Assembly: GCA_933207985.1 (NCBI GenBank)
Contig: OW240913.1
Coordinates: forward strand, 354,568,221 to 354,632,220
Length of the DNA: 64,000 nt
Direction: 5' to 3'
From: Pelobates cultripes
Taxonomy: Eukaryota; Chordata; Amphibia; Anura; Pelobatidae
A program made the position numbers and the translations under genes. Under the pieces are notes generated by a model that was not told where the DNA came from, did not search any database, and saw nothing but the letters and a program-made list of their open reading frames with translations. Positions 25,432 through 36,230 of the stretch are shown here, piece after piece. The stretch's first letter is position 1; the number at the start of each line of letters is the position of its first letter.

Positions 25432-26199
25432 TAATTTTTTTTTTTTTTCCTTTCATTCGAGTCTTTCGAGTTTTTTTTCATAAATCATTAGACTCGTGCA
25501 TTCGGTTTCAGCTGAATTGCAATTTGTCCGCATTTAAGTGAATCTGTGGTTCGGCTAAAAGTCGTATCTCTGAAACACCATGCGGATGTATATCCTAGCA
25601 CACCGCTAACGCAATAGCCAATCGTGTTCTTTTGTTTCCGGATTCAGAGTTCTGCGTGCGGTGCCAAAAACAAAAGCTGATGGGTAAAAACATGGTTGAT
25701 TGGCTAGGGGGCAGCCACTGCATTGTTGCTTTCATTCATAAGTCAAGTGACTAGTGACCAATAAAGGGCGAACAAAGGAGGAGCAGTTGGAAAATATATT
25801 TTTAGTCACATCTATAATATATAAACCTAGATTAAATTGTTTTTACGGCACCTCTTTCTTCCCTCTTTTAGTTACATTTCTTACTTAAACCAACTGGCGG
25901 GGTAATGTTTATATTATGTATATCTTTTGCAGCACATTGGATGCATTTTGCGTCCTTTTGGCTCACACAAATAGATTTTCAGAATATATTTCAAGGATGA
26001 TATTCGACTGAGCTGAAATAATCAAATGAATAAGTGTCTGAGGTCCTGAACTAAATTTAAAAATTTGTTGGAATCGTGCAAAAGTCTATCCATTATAAAT
26101 TGGTTTTATTTTTTTGGGGCACTACAGTTGTAACTCTGTAACTCTCAATCGTTTATTTGGTGACATATCTTTGTGACCTTATCTAAATTCGCCTTTCAG

Positions 26200-26293
26200 G
26201 GCTGCCTCATTCTAAGTGATGAATTGAACCACACCTCTCTAATCCTGGGTGCTAGACTGTCTGGAGCGACCATCCGCATCTTCAAGCACAATA
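26200..26293 (+). CDS. sptlc3: SPTLC3 exon
   Basis: This 94-nt exon encodes [20 protein letters not shown] to IFKHN plus one base of the next codon. The acceptor is GCCTTTCAG and the donor GTAAGT. The histidine in DELNHTS is, by family homology, the residue that stacks on the PLP ring. NHTSL is the SPTLC3 form; SPTLC2 has NHASL. A 16.8-kb intron follows. Confidence 0.94.
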
Positions 26294-27476
26294 GTAAGTG
26301 TTAGCTGTATTTAAACAGAACGTCTACTTGCTTTGTATGTTGGTAGGCATGCTGGGTAGTTGTCAGAAATCCTTAAAAGCTTTGGGCAAATATATCTTAA
26401 TACTATTCTTTTATATTACGTTTTAGATTTTTTTAGAACTGTGCTGTACCTTGCTTATAATTTACATAGCAACCCAATGCATCTGAGTATTTGTGTGTGT
26501 TCAATGAATAATACAATGCACATTTTGTGATGTATTTATAATGCATTGAAAGCCTGTTATTCATATTCACAGTACATGCATTTTGTGGTGCCAAACACTG
26601 CTTCGGCTCCGTGACTGGTAAAATTATGCTTAAAATATTCTAGTTCTGCAAAATAATATGCCTTGGATTCACTTTTCCCCTTGAAAAGCAATTACTCCCT
26701 TATTGAATAGTTCAGGATTGCTTGACACATTAACTGAGTTCCTTGTTGTTAAAGTAGTACGTTTATAACATGGATTGTTCTTAGCAAGTACCTTGCCTTT
26801 GTAGTCCTCTTAAATAAATCTCTTCCGTCATCTCTTTCAAAGCTGCTCTCAGAACATCGTGTCACTTTCTATAAACGGATATCTGTAGGCTGTTTGTCTC
26901 TTAATAAAACCTGGTAAAAATTAACTGGGATTGATCCACCTTAATGGGACATTCAGGTGCAATGCAAGTTGAGCTCCTGCAGGGGATTGTTGTGAACTAA
27001 TGGCCAAACTGCACAATTAAAACCCAAGCAGGATTTGTTCTGCCTTTGTCTTGATAGAATTAGCATAATATTATTACCATTTTACCACATATCATAGTTT
27101 ATTCGTGCATAAAAGATAATAAAATTACTGAGGAAGTGTTTTTATTTATTTATTTTTTATTTTGCATTATTATTCACATTTTATAGAGTGACAAAAAGGA
27201 GGCACACTGTATGGTTCTTTCCAACAGCAAGGCTGTAGGTTGGTGACTTGTTATTCATTTTTTGTTTTGTTTTGGGGTTTCTATATTGTAACCTTTAAGG
27301 TAAAGATAAAAAACAGGTTGTGCAAAATGTTGGTGTAGAGATGTTAAAAAATACTAATAATAGTAATCAAGTAGTAAAATAGTATTTACAAAATAGTCCC
27401 AAATTTGATTGATCAACATATTTTTCCTTTTTCCATATTATAACCTTACTTAAAGCATGTGGAACCTACATTTATT

Positions 27477-27705
27477 TAAGGAACACTCCAAACACCATAA
27501 CCACCACAGACCACTGTAGTGGTTGTGGCCCTAGGATTGTCGTGGTGCCCTCCCAGGGTAAGTAATGACAACTTACCTGGGTTACACCAGTTACCCACCA
27601 ATGCTTCCTCTGTAGCGACCCCAGTTAAGTTGCACCAGGGCAGGTCTGTAACTATAGCCATTACAATGGACTGTAGTGGTCATGGTGCTTGTAGTGTTGC
27701 TTTAA
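27477..27705. repeat. Short MITE with long inverted ends
   Basis: The left end TTAAGGAACACTCCAAACAC, then CATAACCACCACAG, is matched in reverse complement by the right end CTGTAGTGGTCATGGTGC followed by TTGTAGTGTTGCTTTAA. It is about 230 bp and non-coding. Related ends occur at 51840-52262 and 33394. Confidence 0.65.
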
Positions 27706-27741
27706 GGTTCTAAAACTTTCAAAGTTTACCATCTCTTAAAA

Positions 27742-27879
27742 CAGGGTTCCCCCAACCTGTGGCCCTCCAGAGGTTGCTAAACTACAACTCCCTTGATTAT
27801 TTGTATGAAATAGATAGCCAGAGAATCTTGGGAGTTGTAGTTCAACAACATCTGGATTTCCTGAGTTTGGAGAACCCGG
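27742..27879. mobile_element. Palindromic hAT MITE
   Basis: The ends are CAGGGTTCCCCCAACC and GAGAACCCGG. The internal inverted pair is AAACTACAACTCCC and GGGAGTTGTAGTTC. The flanking octamers TCTTAAAA and TTTTACAA match at 6 of 8 positions, suggesting a decayed hAT duplication. Confidence 0.55.
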
Positions 27880-28431
27880 TTTTACAATATTGGAACAATA
27901 TAAGATCTGTGCAATCTGCAAGCACTATCTTTTCTGTCGTTTTACTATGACTTTTGTCTATCTTTACATCTGTGATTGTTTTACTGAACTGGGAGATCTG
28001 TTTGAGAAGAAAGTGAACTGAAAATAACAAAGATCGGTGTATATGGATTAATGTCCTGGCACAAAATCCGAATCCATGCCAGGAATTTTGATTGAATCAG
28101 AATTCAGTTGAAACTGTACAATGTCGTTATCAGAGATACATATTTTCATAGGATTATCTGCTTCCTGAGAATCAGAAAGTTGAACTTGATGGACTCAAGT
28201 CTCTTTTCATCTTACGTAACTATATTTGTAGAATAGTGTAATTACTGTATACAAACCAAGGTATAAGATGCCTGGTGGATGAACTAGTCTTTAGGGGCAC
28301 TAGCGTGCTGAAAACTCCTCCAGGCAACCCTAAATTAAAGGACACTGTATGCCTGTGTCAGAGACAGAGAGTGTTCCCCACAACTATCCCAGAATTCCCA
28401 GCTTTCCATGCAAATTAGATTATCTTACTCA

Positions 28432-28507
<76 letters not shown>

Positions 28508-28508
28508 C
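28432..28508. repeat. (CT)n(AT)n microsatellite
   Basis: A nearly pure CT run of more than 25 units passes into a short AT run. It reads as poly-Ser-Leu in translation and should not be taken as a gene. Confidence 0.95.
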
Positions 28509-30985
28509 ATGTGATACATTCTGATACATATACTTAAAGGGTTAATTCAAGCATTATGGCTACTTGACTGATGTGAAGTGGTCGTGGTGTTTGGAATTTG
28601 TGCATCGTTTGAAATGCTGCACATACAAAGTTAAAGCAGTGTGCTTCCAGAGGTATAACTCCACCTCTAATGGCTTCGAGTTGGCTTATGTGATTCAGTT
28701 CATATTTGGTTAGAGTAACCCTGTATTTGACAGACTGCTTAAAGCTGTTTGAATTAATTCCCCGTCATTTAAAATAAAAAATTCAGTGATAAAAGAATCG
28801 ATCTCTTAACGTGGGGGTCTGCTTTGAAATCTAGCGTCCCATCACTCATTGGGAATGCTAATGGCTCCATTTCTTCCACATCTCTCATCCTGATATCACA
28901 TGGCTTTGGCATTGTTTGTGGGTTTGCCATCTAATGTCTTTCCCTGCTATTATAACATGACTGTCTAGTGTCTATAATACGCAGATACTGAGAACTTTGT
29001 ATTACAAGACTCTGGGTGTTTGAGTCTTATTGGCCTCTTGAATATCTCCAATCTGCCTGAGCTGCTCTAACACATTAAGAAGGTCGAATTATTATAGTTT
29101 CAATTAAACAAAGCTTTGATATCTCTGTTCTGGAGAAAAGGCTTTCTGTAATAATTTTTACCGCTATGTGTTGCTATAATGCGGAGTATATCTTGTGTGC
29201 CATTTACGCGTGATCTTTGATAATAACCAGCCTTGGCTTTCCATTTAGCTAGCTCAATTATCCTCATCCATTACATCAGACAATATACTTGTCTATCAGC
29301 TGCTATACTAAAAAAAGGATTGAATATAATGTAACTTGTGGTATGTGCTTAAAAGCTCAAAATGTAGATTCTGTTCTATACATTCAGTTGAGATTAGAAC
29401 AAGTTCTTGTTTATTTAATTGCTAATTGTGCTTATGGTTCCATTGGTTACACACTTTATTTATAATTATAATATTTTTCTCTGCTGGATGCTTCTAACAT
29501 TATTAACAATAGAGAGAAGTATAATGTGGAATATATGTGCCTTGGTCACAGAGGTATGTTATAAGGCTAGACATCACTCAAAGTTGTACCATTTTTAAAG
29601 GGTCCCAAGAAGTATCTGGACAACACAGATTTGGGGACACCTGTCCTGTTTTCCTGGGCTTTGACCCCCAAAACATGCAGCACTCATAGATGCATGAGAC
29701 TTTCTGGTAAATTCTGACCATATCTAGAGTTTTTACATATGTGCACCGCAGTTGGCTTCTGTTTCATGGCTCCTACGCTCCACATGTCACCTGTGTCTGT
29801 GTGAGGTACCCCCTATTTCTCTGTGTTTAGGGGAGCATGTAAAATGAGCCTAATTTTCTATCTGCAATTATCAAGGGTTGTATCCGATTTTAACTACTGA
29901 GAGCAGCCCTTGTATAATAACGCATTCTGTTCTGTGTGGATTTCTGTATGATCATATTGTGTGTTGGTATAGTGCTTTGATCGGAGAGTTGTTGTCTTGC
30001 TGCTCGTATATAGTTTGCTTTGTCCATAATCACCTCCGCAACCTCCTCATGTGCAGGTAACATAATGTAGGTTCTAGGCTAGTTTTATGTCTTATAACTC
30101 AATTGTTGACAAAAAACTACTTTGTGTGAGTTGATTGAGCAGTCTCCGGTTTTAAGAATGAATCACACAAATGCATCACACAATACATCCTACGTGCATC
30201 ATAAAAGTAAGTCCTACATAAAAATTAAAAAAAACACAATTATAATTTTAGAGAAAATTATGGCCTGGCATTTTTTCTATTTATTTTGTCAACATTTAAA
30301 ATTGGGAATACACTTTCCACTATTTTTCTCATGATAGTTTGGGTATTAAATTGGTTTCTGTTTTAAGTTTAACAGCTTACTATATTTCTAAGTGTTTTCC
30401 TACAAAGACAAATTATAGTATTTAACCACAATGTCACTTTGATAATATTTCATGCATATGCCTGTAATCTATGCAATTATTGTTGCATAATAATAATAAT
30501 GAATACAAAATGATGCTTTATAATGTTCTGCGACTAACCATCTAAAATTGTTGCAGTATAAAGGAATTCAGCCAAATACCAGTCTCCCTCAGCCACCCTC
30601 CCCCCCCAAAAAACTCAAATCTTTTTAGTTTACTTTAACATAGTCCTAATCCTTCTGCTTGTCTCTTAACGGATCATGTGGCATATCAGAAGATTAATTC
30701 TTTAGAATCAAAAAAAAAAATAATGTAAGGAGTGATGGGGATATTTATATATGCAAATACTATTGATTGAACACTGAGTTAGCCCAAGGTGACTCATTCA
30801 TATGTGTGCACATAAACCGCAATGCGTTTTTTTTAATCAAATGTAAAATTCGGAATAATTCATGAACATACAGTTATTCCCCCAATTGTTATAAATGTCT
30901 TTCTATCTAGCTATCATACTATTTGGCTATAATCTGGCTTTCCATTTATTTGGTTATCTATCTATCTGGATATCTATATCATTAA

Positions 30986-31140
30986 TAGTGATGTCGCGAA
31001 CCGTTCGCGAACTTGCCGCGAACGGTTCGCCACGAGATTGGCAGGGATGTGTCAGCTGACCGGAGTTCGCCGCGAACGGTTCATGGCGAACTGTGGCGAA
31101 CCGTTTGCGGCAAGTTCGCGAACGGTTCGCGACATCACTA
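30986..31140. mobile_element. CpG-rich palindromic hAT MITE with perfect 8-bp duplication
   Basis: This 155-bp element starts TAGTGATGTCGCGAACCG and ends with its reverse complement CGGTTCGCGACATCACTA. Inverted matching continues inward (CGAACTTGCCGC with GCGGCAAGTTCG), and further CGAACGGTTCG units fill the middle. The octamer ATCATTAA lies on both sides (30978-30985 and 31141-31148), the hAT signature. It has no coding capacity. Confidence 0.88.
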
Positions 31141-34100
31141 ATCATTAAGTGAATATCATTTTAGATTAAACCTTCATGCACACATGCAGGCTGTGGTTAT
31201 ATGTAGGAAAAAAAGCTGATCTGACACTTTCCTTATCTTTGCCCTTTGTACAGTTTTTTTCATTTTGTCAGTAGTTGGAATTTTAATGACTCACAACCCA
31301 TATTTTATTAACCATGTGTGGGTGATTCAGTAAATGTATGCTGGATTCTCTAATCTATATCACCTACACTGCCGCAGTAATGTTTCTTTTCCATGAACTA
31401 CTGCCTTGTAATACAGAGTTCTTGAAACCAGTGTTTTAATGATCCTCCACAAGAAAAACAAAAAGTGTGGTACAAAGCTAGAAAAAAGATGAAAGAAAGT
31501 CAACCATTTGGGAGGGTTTGAGAGCAAGGAATGAAAAGCTATGAAAAACGGTCTGCAGAACAAAAATGTACAGGAGAAGTGAGTGATGTAGGATGGGGAA
31601 GTGGTTTAATATCTAAAATATTGATGACCAACATGGGCCTTATTGAATAGAGTCCAAACGTCTGAACCTGTTCGTTCAACAATGTATCTTTCTGGAGACT
31701 TTAATGAGCCCGCATTCTGTCCTGGCCTGACATAGTATCCTACTTTTTCAATATTATCTCCCAACCTCTCATTATTTCATTATTCTACTGCTATTGGCCA
31801 AATATTTTCCTGTCAGTAAACACAAGCCTTTGTCCCTCAAAGTACCCCAACAGTTTTCTTCTCAAAACTGTCAGTTTGTATGAGCTTATAAATGCTATTA
31901 AAATAAATGAGCACACTTAATATCACAATGGAGATTCCAGAACTTTCTGAAGTCTCAAGTATTCTAAACTTTTAAAGCTTCTAACAATAATACATGTGTG
32001 TTTCTATGTGGAGTACATATACATAAATAGTGCCTTGAATGCTAAATCTTTGACCCCTTTTTATACTCTGACTGCTGTTCGCATTTGAATAATAGAGAGC
32101 AAATGCGAGTGCCACCCACTCCACCGCCGCCATTTTTATAATCATATTTTGCTGCTTAACTGTGTAACACCTTCCATATAGGAATGCCTTTCTCTGTGGG
32201 TATGGTCAATTGCAGAAAGAGAGAGCGCTCACTAGTGGACAGACTCTACAAGTAAAGAGTCGCACAAGCCAGGGACTGGGCAAAGGTCAGATCCAAGTGC
32301 AGGTGAACTGCAACAAAAGCTAAATTTCAACTCTACAAAGGTTTTTAGTAAACCTCAACCTTTTATAGGTCTGAAACATTACTCTTCATTGCAATAAACC
32401 TTTCTTGGACCAAACGCGTATCCAATCCTTTTATTTGTACATAGCAGGTGCCATTATTAAATCACACATATTGGTGGAATTGTATTGATTAAATATTAAT
32501 ATATAAAAAATATATATTTAAACTGGTAATTGTGGAGAATGGGAAATTTTAGCTCAAAATTGTCCGTTTTTTCTGACTCAAATGCAAAATCTGGTTTAGT
32601 GGATTAGCCTTGTGGTATGAAAAAGCCATCTCACAAGTGACTTGCTAACTAAATACAAAAGGTATTGGAATAGAAAACGTATACTACTCTGCAGCACCAC
32701 CTGCAGGCAAACTGTATATTTGAACATATGTAATGTTTTCTATAAACCGTCCCATCAATTCACCTGCTTTGTTTTGAGTTATCAACATTTCGAGCTTCGT
32801 GCAAAAATGTATTGGTTTAAATAAAATATTGTATTGCTTGAAAACGAGATAAATCTCAATGTATCCATCCTGGTAAAATATTTTATAAACAAAATTATGT
32901 TTTTATAGGAAAAGGGATCCTGCTAAGTATATTCCACAAACCTCAATGCTTAATAGCACATGATTCTCAGACTGAATAACATAGTTTAACTTTAATTTAT
33001 CGGTATTAAGTTGTTTGTTTGTTTTTTGTTTTTGTTTTTTTTTTTACCGTTGCATTTCACCGTGAAGGGCTGTGTATGGGACGAGCCACAGAAAATAATC
33101 TGAAATTTTGTTTAGACATGTTAAACAATTCACACACACACACACATATATATTACATTGATATAAATATACATTATTATGATTAGCAGCAGCAGTATTT
33201 TGCTGTTCAAAACATGGTTAGTGTTGCTGGCAGATCTGCTTTGAGTAATTTGTTTGAGATAAATTTTTTGTCATTTGGAAGCTTGTGTGTAAGGCAGCCA
33301 TTTGTGGATAATGAACTTCAATGCACATCATGCTGATAAATCCAACATGCTGATTAAACGTGAGTTTTAGTTACAGGACATGAAAGAGTCTTATGGGACA
33401 CTCTAAGCACCAAAACCACTTCATCTTAATGTTGTGGTTTCCTGTGACTATTAGCCAGTTAGCTGGCTGCTAGTACTGGGAGTGGGAGTGGGAGTGATCT
33501 AGAGCAACTAATGTACCCCAGATTATGTCTGGAACTCTTTCTTGTCTTCTATACAGCTCCAATAATCTCTCGGGCTGTCTGCATATTGACATTTTTAACA
33601 TTTCTCAAATCTTTTTTTTTTTTTTTTCTAACACAATGTAAAGATTTTTTTTTTCATTATTATTATTTTATTCATTTGTTATTCATGCATCCTGATCAAA
33701 GCGCTTCTCTTCTTAATTGCACACAGCTGTAAATGTGGGAATGATCCCAGTTCTTCCAATAAACAGGACTTCACAAGTCAGTATTTTGTCTCCGTCTAAC
33801 CAGATGTTAAACAAACCAAACCTAATGGGTCTTAAATGTGGATGTTGTTTAGGTTCATCATAACCCCGATTATTGCAGTTTGTTCTGCTCGGTGTCTGCT
33901 GATGAAATTGCTTTCATATTCCATTTGTGGGACCAGGCAATCCATACCATATAATTATAGATTTCTCTTACGCTGGGCGGAATAAAAGCAACGTTTTTGT
34001 TGTTGTGGTTTTTTTTAAGGAGAGAGAATGTAAAGCTTTCAGTTGACTGGGAACAGTGTGTTTTTGTGGTTACCCATAGGTGTACACAAGCTATTCGAGC

Positions 34101-34656
34101 GGCAAGGCTGCTGAAATCCAAGTTCAAAAGGGTATCGGGTCACTGAAATTCTGTATCTGCTCATTTTAAATTGGTTTCATCAAAGAGCAGACATAGTGTT
34201 TATTTATTTTGTTGTTGTTTTTCTTCTGTGCTGGCATTACTGTATGTAAATATATTTGTAACTAAATAAGCACACACCTTGTTAAGATAGGTAGGCTCAT
34301 TTCTACCTGCAGCAAGTAATGTCCATATTAAAGATATCTGAGGGCCTGGTTAGCATTGTTCAAACCACCTCATACTTTGATAACCTAGTACTGGATGATG
34401 GTAGTTATGGTGTTTTGGTGCTTCTTGTATGTCCGTATAAGGTTCTAATATAAAACCAGCAATTTGCTCAACCATATATTTAGACACACTTACTAATTGG
34501 AGCCCCTTTGTAGTTACATTTGTACAGACTGTGGCATTTCTGTTAGATAATTTAGGAATACAAAGTATGCAATTTAACAGATCTTATCCTATATGGAATT
34601 ATATATTTAGTTCCTGAAAAAAAATGTTTATGGTACTTGTCGATACTTTAAGTATT

Positions 34657-35305
34657 TGTAGCGGTACTTACCCTTTCCAGGGGCCGGCCGGGGTCCTCTG
34701 TTCGAGCCGCGCGCGGTCCTGCTGCTGCACGAGCCGCGCGCGGCTCAGCCGACCGCTGTGACTAGTAGCGGTCACATGTTCCACCTACTCTAAGAGCGCG
34801 CCGCGGGTATCGGGCGCGCTCTTAAAGGGACAGTGGGTGCCTAAATTGGAAAAGGCATCCCATTGGTCCCTGTCATGCCACACTCCCCATACACTTACCT
34901 TTTGGGGGCGTGGATGTGACAGGGACCAATCAAATTAGATGTTTAGGTATTTATACTCACCTTCTTTCCTTTGTTCCTTGCCCTATCGTGGTTTCTGTAT
35001 CAGTTCCCTTTAGCGCTTGTTGTGTTCAGTTGTGTTTCTCCGTATTGACCTTGGCTTTGTTTCTGACTACGTTTTCTCTTTATCCTTATCTGTTCTGGTT
35101 GTCGGCTTGTTGTTTACTGTGTACCAGACCCCGGCTTGTCCTAGTTTACGCTGTCTCTCTGTGCCCTTGATTTCGGATCGTTCCTGACTCTGTCTCCTCT
35201 CATATACGTCGAGTCCGGCCATTCTAAGGTCCGGTAGACGTATCTCTCCTCTGTGTTGTCTTTTGTTTAGCTGAATCCTGCGTGTTGGGGTATATTCTCG
35301 TTACA
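34657..35305 (+). repeat. 5' LTR
   Basis: This 649-bp LTR begins TGTAGCGG and ends CGTTACA. It contains CCAAT (34925) and TATTTATA (34948-34955), and a predicted transcript start near GCCCTATCGT (34980), 32 bp past the TATA box. That gives U3 of about 323 bp. Strong GC hairpins occur in U3, for example AAGAGCGCGCC with GGGCGCGCTCTT. I see no AATAAA or ATTAAA in the LTR. The open frame 34910-35170 is repeated in the other LTR and is not a gene. Confidence 0.95.
34948..34989 (+). promoter_or_regulatory. LTR core promoter and self-primer sequence
   Basis: TATTTATA at 34948-34955 precedes GCCCTATCGT at 34980-34989. The spacing of about 32 bp fits a TATA-directed start at or just before the decamer. 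The decamer is the exact reverse complement of 35308-35317. Confidence 0.65.
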
Positions 35306-35307
35306 TT

Positions 35308-35317
35308 ACGATAGGGC
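35308..35317 (+). promoter_or_regulatory. Candidate self-primed primer-binding site
   Basis: ACGATAGGGC lies two bases after the end of the 5' LTR, where retroelements keep their primer-binding site. It is perfectly complementary to GCCCTATCGT in the LTR (34980-34989), the predicted RNA 5' end. In the Tf1/sushi group the 5' end of the RNA folds back and primes first-strand synthesis instead of a tRNA. The gag ATG begins at 35319, right beside it. Confidence 0.7.
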
Positions 35318-35318
35318 C

Positions 35319-36230
35319 ATGGACCCCGCAGATTTGGCTCAGCAAATGGCTTCTCACGAGGCAAGGTTTGTAGAGCAGGATCACCGTATGGATCAGATAG
35401 CACAGGCTCTCCAGACGCTCTTGTCTAGAACCATTCCTGCAACCGCACCTAACCCTCCTACACCTCATCCTCCCGAAGTATCCAATTCAACCAATGCTTC
35501 GCCCCATTTAACACCTCCTCCTAGGTATGGAGGGGAAGCCAAGACATGCAGAGGTTTTATTAATCAAATAGAATTCCACCTTGAGATGTATCCTCATTCC
35601 TTTCCCACTGATAGGTCTAAAGTGGGGTTTTTGATGCATCAACTTACTGACAAAGCACTAGAGTGGGCAAATCCTATTTGGGAGGCCAATGGACCTATGG
35701 TTCATGATTTCAATAGTTTTCTTGCGGCTTTTCGTAGAACTTTTGACACAACAAAGAGGTCAAAGAATGCCGCAAGAGCATTAATGAGGATTAAACAGGG
35801 GTCTAGGTCTGTGGCGGATTATGCTATTCAGTTTCGTACCCTTGCCTCACAGGTAGATTGGACCAATAATGGGTTAACTACTGCGTTCATGGAAGGTTTA
35901 TCTGACACTATATTAGATGAGGTAGCGGCAAGAGAGCTTCCTATCCCATTAGAGGATCTTATTGACTACCTCATTGATATAGATAATAGAATTCGCGACA
36001 GGCTCTATACCAAAAACAAGAATAGACGTCTGGTCACATCTATTAACCCTAGAGTTGATAAACCTGAGAGTGTTAAAGTACCCGAGGAGGAACCCATGCA
36101 ATTAGGGGTTGCCAAACTCTCGGATACTGAAAAACTACTTAGAAGAAGGAATGGACTCTGCCTATACTGTGGTAGGCGAGACCATATGGTAAGGGAATGT
36201 CCTTTGCGTCCGGAAAACTCTCGCACCTAA
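35319..36230 (+). CDS. gag: Gypsy gag (capsid/nucleocapsid)
   Basis: The open frame has 303 codons. Residues about 65-235 form a retrotransposon Gag capsid domain (YGGEAKTCRGFINQIEFHLE, then FRRTFDTTKRSK and the QGSRSVADYAIQFRTL region), of the type from which mammalian PEG10/RTL genes derive. A CCHC zinc knuckle for RNA binding lies at C281, C284, H289 and C294. The ATG at 35319 follows the candidate primer site directly. The last 34 bases overlap pol in the -1 frame, and GGAAAAC at 36212-36218 is a possible slippery site. There are no internal stops. It would form the particle that packages element RNA. Confidence 0.92.
   Translation: MDPADLAQQMASHEARFVEQDHRMDQIAQALQTLLSRTIPATAPNPPTPHPPEVSNSTNASPHLTPPPRYGGEAKTCRGFINQIEFHLEMYPHSFPTDRSKVGFLMHQLTDKALEWANPIWEANGPMVHDFNSFLAAFRRTFDTTKRSKNAARALMRIKQGSRSVADYAIQFRTLASQVDWTNNGLTTAFMEGLSDTILDEVAARELPIPLEDLIDYLIDIDNRIRDRLYTKNKNRRLVTSINPRVDKPESVKVPEEEPMQLGVAKLSDTEKLLRRRNGLCLYCGRRDHMVRECPLRPENSRT

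Larger units (their letters stand above)
22268..26199. other. SPTLC3 intron, 3.9 kb
   Basis: No coding signal is seen. 22700-22860 is a fragment of a dispersed repeat (GATTGTAAGCTTGTTTGAGCAGGG ... GTCGGTGCTATAAAAGC by pattern), related to pieces at 54235 and 60330. A MITE lies at 23696-23962, a hAT MITE at 24129-24258 and a (TA)n run at 25399-25427. 25480-25800 is a non-coding, somewhat CpG-richer stretch of unknown origin. Confidence 0.6.
26294..34656. other. SPTLC3 intron, 5' half
   Basis: No exon is seen. It contains MITEs at 27477-27705 and 28533-28700, hAT MITEs at 27742-27879 and 30986-31140, a (CT)n(AT)n microsatellite at 28432-28508, and a fragment at about 28180-28225 (GTTGAACTTGATGGACTC) resembling a common dispersed-repeat tail. 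33394-33440 is the start of another MITE-like end (GGGACACTCTAAGCACC). The rest is plain AT-rich intron. Confidence 0.55.

Noticed and set aside
28349..28537. 62-codon frame with Ser-Leu repeats
   Set aside because: It is a translation of the (CT)n microsatellite.
34910..35170. 86-codon open frame, found again at 39846-40106
   Set aside because: It lies inside the LTR and is duplicated only because the LTR is; no known domain.
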